A stretch of 64,000 bases of DNA, taken from assembly GCF_026790065.1 (NCBI RefSeq), contig NZ_JALAMO010000007.1, forward strand, positions 308,829-372,828. Direction: 5' to 3'. Positions 19,494 through 29,046 of the stretch are shown piece after piece. Below the pieces are notes generated by a model. The model saw nothing but the letters and a program-made list of their open reading frames with translations. It was not told the origin of the DNA and did no database searches. Source of the stretch: Bacillus sp. N13C7. Its GTDB lineage: Bacteria > Bacillota > Bacilli > Bacillales > Bacillaceae. The first letter of the stretch is position 1. Each line of letters opens with the position of its first letter. Position numbers and translations under genes: made by a program.

Positions 19494-19850
19494 AATTTTA
19501 TTTTATCTTTTCTTGTTTTCGTTGTCAATTGTTGGTGTTTAGACTATTTGTTGATATGTCATGCTGAATATGCGTGTAAAAAGTGTGTGAAAAATGTGAT
19601 GTTTACATTTATTTTCAAATATTTGGGTACAGATCATATTGACGTTTGGAAGGAAAAGGGATAAAATGACTAATGTTTACTAGTAAACATTTATCATGAT
19701 ATGGGTATTGAAAATGATTATTAAAAACTTAAAAAACATTTGGAAACTTTAAGTGCTGCCTGCCATTCGTCTTGTTCAGTTGTTCTAGCTATTCCATCTT
19801 GTATTTGAGGGTGATGACTTAAAGCGGGATAAGTTTTAGGGGTGAATGAG
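19494..19850. other. Intergenic region between yvmB and yvmC
   Basis: AT-rich and non-coding. It contains the yvmC promoter (19639-19667) and operator (19672-19691), then a leader of about 175 bases before the yvmC start in which I see no convincing hairpin with a T-run. Confidence 0.6.
19639..19691 (+). promoter_or_regulatory. yvmC-cypX promoter with overlapping operator palindrome
   Basis: TTGACG (19639-19644), a 17-base spacer and TAAAAT (19662-19667) form a strong sigma-A promoter. Immediately downstream, covering the expected start point, lies the perfect 20-base palindrome AATGTTTACTAGTAAACATT (19672-19691). A repressor bound there would block initiation, as expected for PchR. Confidence 0.85.
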
Positions 19851-20597
19851 ATGACCGGAATGGTAACGGAAAGAAGGTCTGTGCATTTTATTGCTGAGCC
19901 ATTAACAGAAAACTGCAGAGAAATATTTGAACGGCGCAGGCATGTGTTGGTGGGGATCAGCCCATTTAACAGCAGGTTTTCAGAGGATTATATTTACAGA
20001 TTAATTGGATGGGCGAAAGCTGAATTTAAAAGCGTTTCTGTTTTACTTGCGGGGCATGAGGCGGCTAATCTTCTAGAAGCGCTTGGAACTCCGAGAGGAA
20101 AGGCTGAACGAAAAGTAAGGAAAGAGGTATCACGAAACAGGAGATTTGCAGAAAGAGCTCTTGTGGCTCATGGCGGGGATCCGAAGGCGATTCATACATT
20201 TTCTGATTTTATGGAAAACAAAGCCTACCAGCTGTTGAGACAAGAAGTTGAACATGCTTTTTTTGAGCAGCCTCATTTTCGACATGCTTGTTTGGACATG
20301 TCTCGTGAAGCGATAATCGGGCGTGCACGGGGCGTCAGTTTGATGATGGAAGAAGTCAGTGAGGATATGCTGAATTTGGCTGTGGAATATGTCATAGCTG
20401 AGCTGCCGTTTTTTATCGGAGCTCCGGATATTTTAGAGGTGGAAGAGACGCTCCTTGCTTATCATCGTCCGTGGAAGCTGGGTGAGAAGATCAGTAACCA
20501 TGAATTTTCTATTTGTATGCGGCCGAATCAAGGGTATCTCATTGTACAGGAAATGGCGCAGATGCTTTCTGAGAAACGGATCACATGTGAAGGATGA
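19851..20597 (+). CDS. yvmC: Cyclodipeptide synthase YvmC (cyclo-L-leucyl-L-leucine)
   Basis: 248 residues. Members of this family use two aminoacyl-tRNAs, here leucyl-tRNA, to make a cyclic dipeptide without a nonribosomal synthetase. The catalytic serine is Ser37 in GISPFNS, counted from the chosen start. A basic patch ([16 protein letters not shown]) fits tRNA binding. ATG at 19851 is chosen because AGGGG lies 8 bases upstream and it gives the family length; GTG at 19842 overlaps the ribosome site. It forms an operon with cypX 15 bases downstream. Confidence 0.95.
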   Translation: MTGMVTERRSVHFIAEPLTENCREIFERRRHVLVGISPFNSRFSEDYIYRLIGWAKAEFKSVSVLLAGHEAANLLEALGTPRGKAERKVRKEVSRNRRFAERALVAHGGDPKAIHTFSDFMENKAYQLLRQEVEHAFFEQPHFRHACLDMSREAIIGRARGVSLMMEEVSEDMLNLAVEYVIAELPFFIGAPDILEVEETLLAYHRPWKLGEKISNHEFSICMRPNQGYLIVQEMAQMLSEKRITCEG

Positions 20598-20612
20598 TAG
20601 GGGGAGTAAAAC

Positions 20613-21830
20613 ATGAGCCAATCGATTAAATTGTTTAGTGTGCTTTCTGATCAATTTCAAAACAATCCATATGCTTATTTTTCACAACTGCGGGAGGAAG
20701 ATCCGGTTCATTATGAAGAGTCGATAGACAGTTATTTTATCAGCCGCTATCATGATGTCCGCTATATCCTTCAGCATCCGGATATCTTCACGACGAAATC
20801 ACTTGTTGAGCGTGCCGAACCAGTCATGCGAGGCCCTGTGCTGGCCCAAATGCATGGAAAAGAACACTCTGCCAAAAGAAGAATTGTAGTGAGGAGCTTC
20901 ATCGGTGACGCACTGGATCATCTGTCTCCATTGATTAAACAAAATGCAGAAAACTTGTTAGCGCCTTATCTTGAAAGAGGGAAAATTGATCTCGTCAATG
21001 ATTTTGGAAAGACGTTTGCGGTGTGCGTCACGATGGACATGCTCGGGCTGGATAAAAGAGACCATGAAAAAATCGCTGAGTGGCACAGCGGAGTTGCCGA
21101 TTTTATCACGAGTATCTCTCAATCTCCTGAAGCGCGGGCACATTCGTTATGGTGCAGCGAACAGCTTTCCCAATACTTGATGCCGGTCATTGAAGAACGT
21201 CACGTCAATCCGGGATCAGATTTAATTTCCATCCTATGTACTTCTGAATATGAAGGCATGGCGATGTCGGACAAGGATATACTCGCACTGATTCTTAATG
21301 TGCTGTTAGCCGCAACGGAACCGGCTGATAAGACGCTGGCACTGATGATCTACCATTTGCTCAACAATCCTGAGCAGATGAATGATGTTTTGGCTGACCG
21401 TTCTTTAGTTCCAAGAGCCATTGCGGAGACATTGCGTTATAAACCGCCGGTTCAGCTGATTCCGCGGCAGCTGTCCCAAGATACAGTGGTCGGCGGTATG
21501 GAAATCAAAAAAGATACGATTGTTTTTTGTATGATCGGTGCGGCTAACCGGGATCCTGAAGCATTTGAACAGCCTGACGTGTTTAATATTCATCGGGAGG
21601 ATCTTGGCATCAAGAGCGCTTTTAGCGGCGCCGCCCGGCATCTCGCTTTCGGATCCGGCATTCATAACTGTGTAGGAGCAGCTTTTGCCAAAACCGAAAT
21701 CGAAATTGTAGCTAATATTGTGCTGGATAAGATGCGGAATATCAGATTAGAGGAAGACTTTTGTTATGCTGAGTCCGGTCTGTATACACGCGGACCCGTC
21801 TCACTTCATATTGTATTTGACAGGGCTTAA
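20613..21830 (+). CDS. cypX: Cytochrome P450 CypX (CYP134A1), pulcherriminic acid synthase
   Basis: 405 residues. The heme-binding loop FGSGIHNCVG places the thiolate ligand at Cys353. The ExxR pair is ETLR, and the I-helix reads LLAATEPADKTL, slightly unlike the usual AGxxT. CypX oxidises cyclo(Leu-Leu) three times to pulcherriminic acid, which chelates iron as the red pigment pulcherrimin. The start follows GGGGGAG. It is the second gene of the yvmC operon and ends at a terminator shared with convergent yvnA. Confidence 0.95.
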   Translation: MSQSIKLFSVLSDQFQNNPYAYFSQLREEDPVHYEESIDSYFISRYHDVRYILQHPDIFTTKSLVERAEPVMRGPVLAQMHGKEHSAKRRIVVRSFIGDALDHLSPLIKQNAENLLAPYLERGKIDLVNDFGKTFAVCVTMDMLGLDKRDHEKIAEWHSGVADFITSISQSPEARAHSLWCSEQLSQYLMPVIEERHVNPGSDLISILCTSEYEGMAMSDKDILALILNVLLAATEPADKTLALMIYHLLNNPEQMNDVLADRSLVPRAIAETLRYKPPVQLIPRQLSQDTVVGGMEIKKDTIVFCMIGAANRDPEAFEQPDVFNIHREDLGIKSAFSGAARHLAFGSGIHNCVGAAFAKTEIEIVANIVLDKMRNIRLEEDFCYAESGLYTRGPVSLHIVFDRA

Positions 21831-21841
21831 TAATATGGAAA

Positions 21842-21871
21842 GGTCTCTCCCGTGCGGGTGAGGCTTTTTTA
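21842..21871 (+). terminator. Terminator after cypX
   Basis: GGTCTCTCCCG and CGGGTGAGGC form an imperfect stem around TG, and six Ts follow (21865-21870). It overlaps the 3' end of convergent yvnA. Confidence 0.75.
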
Positions 21872-22330
21872 CATATGCTTGATCCACAAGTTAATAAACG
21901 CAGTCACTGTTTTCAACTCATCAATTGAAAATTCATTGAAGAGCTGTTTGTATCGCTCCTTTGCTTTTTGATGAAGCCGTTCATGTAACCCCGCCAGTTC
22001 TTTGCCGCTTTCAGTTAACGTATAAAAAATTTCTTTTTTGTTGCCCGGCTTTTTTGTCACTGTAATGATGTTATGTTTCAACAAAGCTTGAATTGCTTTT
22101 GAAACAGCTGCTTTTGAGATATGTAAGCGGGCTGCTAAGAAGCTGTTATTCACATTTTTGCTGGTATGTATACAGGAAACAATGTGAAGCTGGGTCAATG
22201 TCCAGTCTTTTTTGAGGTGGTCGAGATGTTTTGAGGACGGAATCTGCACCTTTTGCCAGACGCGTTTATCTCTTTTTAATGCGAATTGTTGTATAGCTTG
22301 AAATAATTCATCATGAATGCTGTTGTCCAT
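21869..22330 (-). CDS. yvnA: MarR-family regulator YvnA
   Basis: 153 residues with a MarR winged helix (NSFLAARLHISKAAVSKAIQALLKHNIITVTKKPGNKKEIFYTLTESG). Its layout parallels YvmB, including the KKE-Y-LT wing and the ELHE/GLHERLHQKAKERY helix, so the two are probably paralogues. Published work places YvnA in control of pulcherrimin production. The ATG at 22330 is preferred over TTG at 22333; GAGAGG lies 7 bases upstream. A palindrome resembling the YvmB operator precedes it. Confidence 0.88.
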   Translation of the reverse strand: MDNSIHDELFQAIQQFALKRDKRVWQKVQIPSSKHLDHLKKDWTLTQLHIVSCIHTSKNVNNSFLAARLHISKAAVSKAIQALLKHNIITVTKKPGNKKEIFYTLTESGKELAGLHERLHQKAKERYKQLFNEFSIDELKTVTAFINLWIKHM

Positions 22331-22353
22331 CAATCTGCCTCTCTGATTTAATT

Positions 22354-22367
22354 GTTAACCGGTTAAC
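22354..22367. promoter_or_regulatory. Operator-like palindrome before yvnA
   Basis: GTTAACCGGTTAAC is a perfect 14-bp palindrome 24 bases before the yvnA start. It shares the skeleton GTTnACnnGTnAAC with the yvmC operator. A weaker copy, GTTTACTGGGGAAT, lies at 22376-22389. It is probably an autoregulatory site for YvnA, or one for cross-binding by PchR. Confidence 0.65.
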
Positions 22368-22494
22368 TATCCTTAGTTTACTGGGGAATAGTGGAATTTT
22401 CAAGAGGCAGACGCTTTTTTGTTCTCTTTACACAAAAATTAATTCATAAGCTTCCCTGTTCAAACGCAAAATACATGAAAAGGGAGGTGCTTTG

Positions 22495-25400
22495 ATGAGG
22501 AAATCCACAGTTATTGCTTCTTTATTCTTGTCATTTCTTTCAGTTTTATATGGCGGTCATCATGAACCAAAAGCTGTTCCTGTTATAAAACAGGAACCAT
22601 TTCAAACGCCTCATTACATACCCTTGCTTGAAAATCCTCCTCAAATCGATGTGAAAGCTGAAATGAAAAGCAATCTGATAATTGAGGCACAAGTGCGTGA
22701 CAATGAATATCAAGCATTTTCTGCCTTTCTGTTTTATAAACAAAGTAATGAGCTGGGCTACAAAATGGTGCCGATGGACCCGACACCCGGAGCGGTCCGC
22801 AAGTTTTTGGCACAAATCCCGAAACGGTTGATTTGGAACAGCGAGCTTGAGTATTACATTGTGGTTTCCAATGGGAAGCAGCGGGTCGAGTCAGAGATGA
22901 AGAAACTGAAGCTTGAAGGGTATCAGGCTGATCTTGCTCATATTCCTGAGCTTCTGATCACAGAGCTGGCAGTTGATACAAAGAACACAGGACGTGCAGA
23001 CGGGTATGAATTTATTGAGATTTATAATACCACTGACCGAACGATTGATTTTAAAGACTATCATATCCGTTATCGCTACCCAAAAGAAGGGCCTGACTCC
23101 GATCTGATTTGGAGACCTGATGAAAAAATCCTGATACCATCCGGCGAAACGTTTGTCGTCTGGCTGAAGCCTGCCGGGCATCCGGAATTGACGGCGGAAG
23201 ATTTCAATCGGTATTACAAGACACAATTAACGGAAGGGAAAAACCTCGCGGTGATTGAAGAGGCAGAGGGCATGGCCAATACGAGGCCGCGGGCAGTTGT
23301 GATATCAACGAATACAGGAAAGGATATTTCGGTTGCTCACTATCGGAAACATACGCTGCGCCGGCTGTCGTCTGTGCTGTACAAATATCCGCTTGACGGA
23401 ACCGCAGAACTTCTCAATATTTCAATCGGAGAAAAGAATCCATCCCCTGGAGCCGTATTACAGGCGCAGGTGCCTGAGCAGAAACGGAAAATCAAGCTTG
23501 ATAAAGAAAAGCCGGTCATTGAGGATTTGACTGACCGCAAGCCTGTCCGTCCTGCAGAAAGCATTGAGCTGCGGGCTGATATACGGGACCGCAGTCTTGT
23601 GAAAACCGCAGCCTTTTACTACCGGACGGATGAAAACAAACCGTTTAAGCGCATTCTCGCTGAAAAAGACCGCAACGACAATCTGTACCATTATATTGTG
23701 TATTCGCCTGAACTGATCGGGAAGGATCAGCTTGAATATTACGTGGCGGCAGGGGATGGGATCAATGAAGCGAGAACACCGGTTAAAATGATTGATATTA
23801 AGCAAACAAGCAAGTCGCATGGTTTGCGGCTGAACATTGAAAATAGAGACACGCTTTCGGGAACTCAATTTCTCAAAGCGACGACAGACGGGCGCACGGA
23901 CAGCATTAAGCTGTGGATTGACGGCAAAAAACAAGTGACAGAGCCCGCTATGGAAAAAGAAGTCTATTTTGCGTTCGATACGAGAAAAACGAATCTTTAC
24001 TTTAAAAACGCGGTAACAATGGAAGGGAAAGTGTTAAAGGTGTTTGATGACACGACAAATAAATACCGCACCTATTCTGTTCCATTGCCAGAGACACTGC
24101 TTCGGAAAGGGAAGCAGCTGCAGCGTATTACGATACGATCAGGTTCAAAGGCGTCTCCGTTTGATACGGCTGAAAACCGAGATGATTTCTTAGTCAAAAA
24201 CGCCCGATTGGTGTTATCGGATGGTACGGTCATCAGGGATGAGAGGGTTTCTCCTGAGAAGGAACTCTTTATTGGTGATAATCAGCGGTCGAATAAAAGC
24301 TGGCAATTTCAATTCAATCTGCCTGACGGACTGTTTACCTCACAGCTGCTGGAGTGGGATACATCAAAGCTTTCTGAAGGCGCTCACCATATTCAAGCAA
24401 GCGATGGCAAGGAAAATGTAAGCCTGGTTGTACGGGTGGATAATTCAGGGCCTCACATTGAGCCGAATATCACCGAGGGACAAACGTATAAAGGAAACCT
24501 CATTCTGCAGGCGGATATGTATGATAAATGGAGCAAAATTGAGGAAGCGGAGGCGTCTTTAGACGGTGAAAGCATTACCCTTCCCTACCATACGTCATCT
24601 TCTGAACTTTTGCCGGGGAAACATTCTTTAAAAATAACAGCAACGGACCTCGCGGGCAATAAGACGGTCATTGAGCGGACGTTTAAAACAGAACGTGAGC
24701 ATCCGGATCAGCCGGAGGTCATTGATACCGAAGCCGACACGCATAAGGCGAAGCTTTCTGTGCGGGTGAAGGATCCGACGGATGACCCTATGGATGTCGC
24801 TTTTTATAGAGGATTTCAATATACAGCGCGAAACAATGTAAAAATATTTAAGCATGCATCACTGACTGAACCGCCGAAAAACTTTGTGCCGGAACGTGAG
24901 GCCCCGTTTACGAATAAAGAATTGGAGCGGGTATCTGCTGCTGACGGAAAAGCAGTATCGACAGAAAAGAAGGAGCTTTTCCCTTATCACCGCTTTGAAG
25001 TGACGGTTGATCCGTCAGTTGATGAGAATGACTTGGCGGAAGCGGTCTGGAAAGGAAGTTCTTTGCAGGGAAGAAAGGTGACGATGTATGCTTGGAATTA
25101 TCGGACAAACGAGTGGCAGCCGATTGACAGCTTCGTTGCTAAGGATAAGAAAACGTTTACGCTGAAGGCGTCAGTAATCGTCTCCGATTTTGTGCGGAAG
25201 TCAAAGATGAATGTGATTGTCCAGGATGAAATTCCTCCTGCGAAGGATATGTACACATTTGTCTGGATGTCCGATACACAGTATTACGCCGAAAGCTATC
25301 CGCATATTTTTGATAAACAGAACGCATGGATCAAAAATAATCAAAAGCAGTTCAATATCAAATATGTGTTTCACACGGGTGATATTGTAGATGATTCTGC

Positions 25401-26364
25401 CGATATCAGACAGTGGAAAAACGCTGATCGGTCAATGTCCGTTCTGGACAAGAACGGAATTCCTTACGGCGTGCTGGCCGGCAACCACGATGTCGGGCAT
25501 AAGGACGGCTCCTACAGAGCGTTTGGCAAATACTTTGGCAGTCATCGTTTTGATAAAAAATTGCATTATGACGGTTCCTATAAAAATAACCGCGGACATT
25601 ATGACCTGATTTCCAGCAACGGCAATGACTATATCATGCTGTACATGGGATGGGGCATTACGGATGAGGACGTCGCGTGGATGAATCAGGTGCTGAAGAA
25701 GCATCCTGACCGGATGGCTGTTTTAGCTTTTCATGAGTATTTGCTGGTCAGCGGAAACAGAAGCCCGATCGGAGAGAAAATATTCAAAAAAGTCGTGAAG
25801 CCGAATCCGAATGTGGTAATGGTGTTAAGCGGGCATTATCATAGTGCGATGAGAAAAACAGATGAGCTGGATGATGATGGTGATGGAAAACCGGATCGCC
25901 TCGTGCATCAAATGCTGGCCGATTATCAGGGCGGACCGGAAGGCGGGCAAGGGTATTTGCGTTTGCTGCAGTTTGACCAGGCAAGTGATATGGTGCATGT
26001 GTCGACGTACTCTCCGCATTTACAAGATAAAAACTATTATGATACAGATACCTACGGCAACAAGGATGAGTTTTCCCTTTCGCTTGACTTGAAGCCGAGG
26101 ATCAAAAAGGTGGAAACCGATTATTTTGAATGTAATGTATATACCAATGAAGAGCTCGGAAAGCGGGAGCAGGTGAAAAGCGGGGGTACCGCTGAATTCC
26201 GTTGGGAGCATCTTGAGCCGCACTCTGTTTATTATTGGTACACGATTGTAGAAGACCGTTTTAACGGCAAAACGAAATCACCGATCTGGAAGTTCAAGAC
26301 GAAAAAAGAAACATATCGTCCGGCGCCAGACCAGTTAGATTTTCGCCATGTCTCCAATCCTTAA
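22495..26364 (+). CDS. yvnB: Very large secreted calcineurin-like phosphoesterase YvnB
   Basis: 1289 residues, one of the longest genes here. A signal peptide (residues 1-20) is followed by a lamin-tail-like domain near 150-280 (ELLITELAVDTKNTGRADGYEFIEIYN). Several Ig-like or bacterial surface modules follow to about 900. A metallophosphoesterase domain runs from about 918 to 1140 with DTQYY, GDIVDD, GNHD (near 997) and LSGHYHS (near 1110) metal-ligand motifs. A final fibronectin-like segment ends the protein. No LPxTG anchor is seen. Substrate unknown; an extracellular nucleotide or phosphodiester is plausible. The ATG follows AGGGAGGTG. It is divergent from yvnA. Confidence 0.88.
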   Translation: MRKSTVIASLFLSFLSVLYGGHHEPKAVPVIKQEPFQTPHYIPLLENPPQIDVKAEMKSNLIIEAQVRDNEYQAFSAFLFYKQSNELGYKMVPMDPTPGAVRKFLAQIPKRLIWNSELEYYIVVSNGKQRVESEMKKLKLEGYQADLAHIPELLITELAVDTKNTGRADGYEFIEIYNTTDRTIDFKDYHIRYRYPKEGPDSDLIWRPDEKILIPSGETFVVWLKPAGHPELTAEDFNRYYKTQLTEGKNLAVIEEAEGMANTRPRAVVISTNTGKDISVAHYRKHTLRRLSSVLYKYPLDGTAELLNISIGEKNPSPGAVLQAQVPEQKRKIKLDKEKPVIEDLTDRKPVRPAESIELRADIRDRSLVKTAAFYYRTDENKPFKRILAEKDRNDNLYHYIVYSPELIGKDQLEYYVAAGDGINEARTPVKMIDIKQTSKSHGLRLNIENRDTLSGTQFLKATTDGRTDSIKLWIDGKKQVTEPAMEKEVYFAFDTRKTNLYFKNAVTMEGKVLKVFDDTTNKYRTYSVPLPETLLRKGKQLQRITIRSGSKASPFDTAENRDDFLVKNARLVLSDGTVIRDERVSPEKELFIGDNQRSNKSWQFQFNLPDGLFTSQLLEWDTSKLSEGAHHIQASDGKENVSLVVRVDNSGPHIEPNITEGQTYKGNLILQADMYDKWSKIEEAEASLDGESITLPYHTSSSELLPGKHSLKITATDLAGNKTVIERTFKTEREHPDQPEVIDTEADTHKAKLSVRVKDPTDDPMDVAFYRGFQYTARNNVKIFKHASLTEPPKNFVPEREAPFTNKELERVSAADGKAVSTEKKELFPYHRFEVTVDPSVDENDLAEAVWKGSSLQGRKVTMYAWNYRTNEWQPIDSFVAKDKKTFTLKASVIVSDFVRKSKMNVIVQDEIPPAKDMYTFVWMSDTQYYAESYPHIFDKQNAWIKNNQKQFNIKYVFHTGDIVDDSADIRQWKNADRSMSVLDKNGIPYGVLAGNHDVGHKDGSYRAFGKYFGSHRFDKKLHYDGSYKNNRGHYDLISSNGNDYIMLYMGWGITDEDVAWMNQVLKKHPDRMAVLAFHEYLLVSGNRSPIGEKIFKKVVKPNPNVVMVLSGHYHSAMRKTDELDDDGDGKPDRLVHQMLADYQGGPEGGQGYLRLLQFDQASDMVHVSTYSPHLQDKNYYDTDTYGNKDEFSLSLDLKPRIKKVETDYFECNVYTNEELGKREQVKSGGTAEFRWEHLEPHSVYYWYTIVEDRFNGKTKSPIWKFKTKKETYRPAPDQLDFRHVSNP

Positions 26365-26384
26365 ATAGGGTTGGAGCTTTTTTT
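26352..26384. terminator. Terminator between convergent yvnB and nagR
   Basis: CTCCAATCC (26352-26360) pairs with GGGTTGGAG (26368-26376), then seven Ts (26378-26384). The stem includes the yvnB stop codon region. Confidence 0.9.
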
Positions 26385-27114
26385 ATGAAAGCCGGTCCAT
26401 ATAGTGGACAAATGTATAGCGGTCGCCTCTGTAAACAGATTTGGCATGTTCAAAAGCAGTTCCGTTCTGTAAATACGTTGTTCGTTTGATTAACAGGACA
26501 GGCGCTCCCTTTTGAATGCCAAGAATGCCCGCTTCTTCCGAGGTTGCAGCGCTTGGTTCAAGCTCCTGTTTTGCACGGGAAATCGGTATGCTGTTGTACC
26601 TTTCAATATGCTCGTAAATCGACGATTGAAAATGCGATTCGTTTAATTCCCCAGCAAGCTCAAACGGAATGTGCGAGGATTCAATCGCCATCGGAATATC
26701 ATTCGCCAGCCGCACCCGAGTGATTTTATGGATAGGGGAGGGGTGCCCGCAGCCTAATATTGCAGCGAGCTCCTCAGTTGACTCAATAAGCTGATAGTCA
26801 ATGAGCCTGCTGCCCGGTATCATTCCGCGGCTTTTCATATCCTCGGTAAAGCTTGTCAGCCCTTGGAGTGCTTGTTCCATTTTTGGCTTGCTGACAAAGG
26901 TGCCCCGGCCTTTCAGGCGATAGAGGAAGCCCTCATTGACTAAATTAGAAAGCGCCTGGCGAACCGTCATCCGGCTGATCCCGAATTGTTCGGCATATTC
27001 GCGCTCAGAGGGAAGTGGCATATCCGGCTGCAGCTCTCCGCTCTTAATTTGGGCTTTTAATTGCTCCATAATCTGATAATAAATCGGAATAGGCGATTGT
27101 TTATCAATATTCAT
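26383..27114 (-). CDS. nagR: GntR/HutC-family repressor NagR (YvoA)
   Basis: 243 residues. An N-terminal winged helix of GntR type (MPLPSEREYAEQFGISRMTVRQALSNLV, residues 33-60) is joined to a UTRA effector domain (about 90-235). NagR represses nagAB-nagR and nagP and is released by glucosamine-6-phosphate or N-acetylglucosamine-6-phosphate. The start at 27114 gives the family length; an in-frame ATG at 27123 sits too close to AAAGGA. It is third in the minus-strand operon nagA-nagB-nagR, 16 bases after nagB. Confidence 0.93.
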   Translation of the reverse strand: MNIDKQSPIPIYYQIMEQLKAQIKSGELQPDMPLPSEREYAEQFGISRMTVRQALSNLVNEGFLYRLKGRGTFVSKPKMEQALQGLTSFTEDMKSRGMIPGSRLIDYQLIESTEELAAILGCGHPSPIHKITRVRLANDIPMAIESSHIPFELAGELNESHFQSSIYEHIERYNSIPISRAKQELEPSAATSEEAGILGIQKGAPVLLIKRTTYLQNGTAFEHAKSVYRGDRYTFVHYMDRLS

Positions 27115-27130
27115 AGTCAGCATGTTCCTT

Positions 27131-27859
27131 TCAAGGCTTTAATGCCGCGGCTTCACGATCAATCAAAACCGTAACATCAGAATGCAGGTGCAAAGCAGAT
27201 GCGGGAAAATCTTCGCTTATGTCTCCTTCTAACAGCTTTTTCACGGCCTCCGCTTTGCTTTTGCCGGAAATAAGCAGGAGAATGCGTTTGCTTGAGAGGA
27301 TCGTCTCAATTCCCATTGTGAGCGCTTGTTTTGGTACGCTGTCTATGGAAGAAAAATATCTGGCATTCGCCCGGCGGGTTTGTTCATTTAATGTTACAAC
27401 GTGTGTTCGCGACTTGAAAGGCGTTCCCGGTTCGTTAAAGCCGATATGCCCGTTTCGCCCAATGCCGAGAAGCTGGATGTCAGTGCCGCCGAGGGATTTG
27501 ACTAATTGGTCGTACCGCCTGCATTCTGCTTCAAGATCGTCTGCATTTCCATCGGGAATAAAATGCCGGCTTGGCTGGCTGTCGATATGCTGAAAAAAAC
27601 GATGATTCATATAGTAGTGATAGCTGTTCGGGTCATCGCTTGAAAGTCCGGCGTATTCATCCAAATTAACCGTAGTGACGTTTTTAAATGAGAGGTTCTC
27701 AGTTTGGTGCAGGCGGATCAGCTCGCGATACGTGCCTTCCGGCGTGCCGCCTGTAGCTAAACCGAGCACGGCGGCAGGTTTTTCCTTCACTGTGTCTGCC
27801 ACTATGCTGGCTGCTTTTTGGCTTAGCTCTTCATATGTTTGACATTCCATTACTTTCAT
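27131..27859 (-). CDS. nagB: Glucosamine-6-phosphate deaminase NagB
   Basis: 242 residues with the isomerase/deaminase signatures LGLATGGTPEGTYREL, TVNLDEYAGL (catalytic aspartate) and GIGRNGHIGFNEPG. It converts glucosamine-6-phosphate to fructose-6-phosphate plus ammonia and feeds amino sugars into glycolysis. It opposes GlmS, which is indirectly controlled by GlmR encoded elsewhere in this window. The start is preceded by AAGGAGG and overlaps the nagA stop by 4 bases. Confidence 0.97.
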   Translation of the reverse strand: MKVMECQTYEELSQKAASIVADTVKEKPAAVLGLATGGTPEGTYRELIRLHQTENLSFKNVTTVNLDEYAGLSSDDPNSYHYYMNHRFFQHIDSQPSRHFIPDGNADDLEAECRRYDQLVKSLGGTDIQLLGIGRNGHIGFNEPGTPFKSRTHVVTLNEQTRRANARYFSSIDSVPKQALTMGIETILSSKRILLLISGKSKAEAVKKLLEGDISEDFPASALHLHSDVTVLIDREAAALKP

Positions 27860-29046
27860 ATCTGGTCAGCCTCCTTGGATATAAATGCAATGTTTCCGCG
27901 GCAAATGGTGAGAATCACCTCGCAATCACTGCTGACAATGACAAGATCCGCATCTTTTCCCTCTGTCACACTGCCTTTTCGGTCAAAGATGCCCAGCTGT
28001 TTGGCCGCGTTTGCAGAAGTTATATTAGCTATATCCGTCCAAGGGCAATTTGTAAACTCACGCATATGCCGTGCGCCTTCGTTCATTTTGAGGATCGAAC
28101 CGGCAAGTGTGCCGTCTGAAAGAAGAGCGGTTTTTCCTCTTACCGTCACACTTTGGCCGCCAAACTCATATACTCCGTCTTTCAGTCCTTTTGCCCTCAT
28201 GGAATCGGTAATTAAAATGAGTTTGCTGCTGCCCTTTGCCAGAAAAGCAAGCTTTGCCGCTAAAGGATGGGAGTGGATGCCGTCTGCGATAAGCTCTGTC
28301 ACAAACCCCTCATGAGCCAGCGCCGTTCCGATCACGCCGGGCTCTCGGTGATGAAACGGGCTCATTGCGTTGTACAGATGGGTCATATGGCTCGCCCCTG
28401 CTTTCGCGGCCTCCGACAGTAGTGCGGAGTCGGCATCTGTGTGCCCCATCGACGCGATAATCGATTCGTCTTTTAAATAGCGGATCAGTTCAAAATGCTG
28501 ATCCTCCTCTGGCGCAAGTGTGACAATTTTGATCAGCCCGCCTGCCTCCTCCTGCCACTTTTTGAAAAGCGCAACATCCGAAGGCCTGATCCATTCCTTT
28601 GGCTGCGCTCCGGCTCTTTTAGGTGAAACAAAGGGGCCCTCTAAATGAATGCCTAGCAGTTCAGCGCCTTGTAAAGAGGATTCTTCAGCTGCTTTCCAAT
28701 CTCTTGCATTCACCAAAGCTTGAGAAATGTGCCCATGTTCCTGAGTAATGGTTGTTGCTAAAAAGCTCGTCGTGCCTTCTTCGGGCAGTCTTGACGACAT
28801 GGTGTCGAGAGCGGAAAAGCTTGCATCCATCGTATCGGCGCCATAGCCGCCGTGAATATGAATGTCAATCATACCGGGAAGCAAAACGGAATCTGCCGGT
28901 GCCTTTATCTCTTTTGAATAAGATTCTTTAGGCTGTTCTGTTGAGACTGTGCTGATTTTTCCGCCTTTGATTCCGACATAGCCATTTTTGATTACTTCAT
29001 TTTCTGTCACGATCGCGATGTCTCGGATAAGTAGACTTTCTGCCAT
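27856..29046 (-). CDS. nagA: N-acetylglucosamine-6-phosphate deacetylase NagA
   Basis: 396 residues of the amidohydrolase superfamily. Metal-site motifs are IDIHIHGGYGADTMD near residue 60, SMGHTDADS and MTHLYNAMSPFHHR in the middle, and LITDSMRAKG near residue 275. It removes acetate from N-acetylglucosamine-6-phosphate, the step before NagB. It is first in the nag operon, with a NagR operator 57 bases upstream. The start follows AAGGCGGATC. Confidence 0.97.
   Translation of the reverse strand: MAESLLIRDIAIVTENEVIKNGYVGIKGGKISTVSTEQPKESYSKEIKAPADSVLLPGMIDIHIHGGYGADTMDASFSALDTMSSRLPEEGTTSFLATTITQEHGHISQALVNARDWKAAEESSLQGAELLGIHLEGPFVSPKRAGAQPKEWIRPSDVALFKKWQEEAGGLIKIVTLAPEEDQHFELIRYLKDESIIASMGHTDADSALLSEAAKAGASHMTHLYNAMSPFHHREPGVIGTALAHEGFVTELIADGIHSHPLAAKLAFLAKGSSKLILITDSMRAKGLKDGVYEFGGQSVTVRGKTALLSDGTLAGSILKMNEGARHMREFTNCPWTDIANITSANAAKQLGIFDRKGSVTEGKDADLVIVSSDCEVILTICRGNIAFISKEADQI

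Noticed and set aside
19672-19691. 20-base palindrome read as a terminator
   Set aside because: It has no T-run, is AT-rich, and lies at the start point of a strong promoter, so an operator is more likely.
27839-28315. 158-codon plus-strand frame opposite nagA
   Set aside because: It is antisense to a complete enzyme gene and has no supporting signals.
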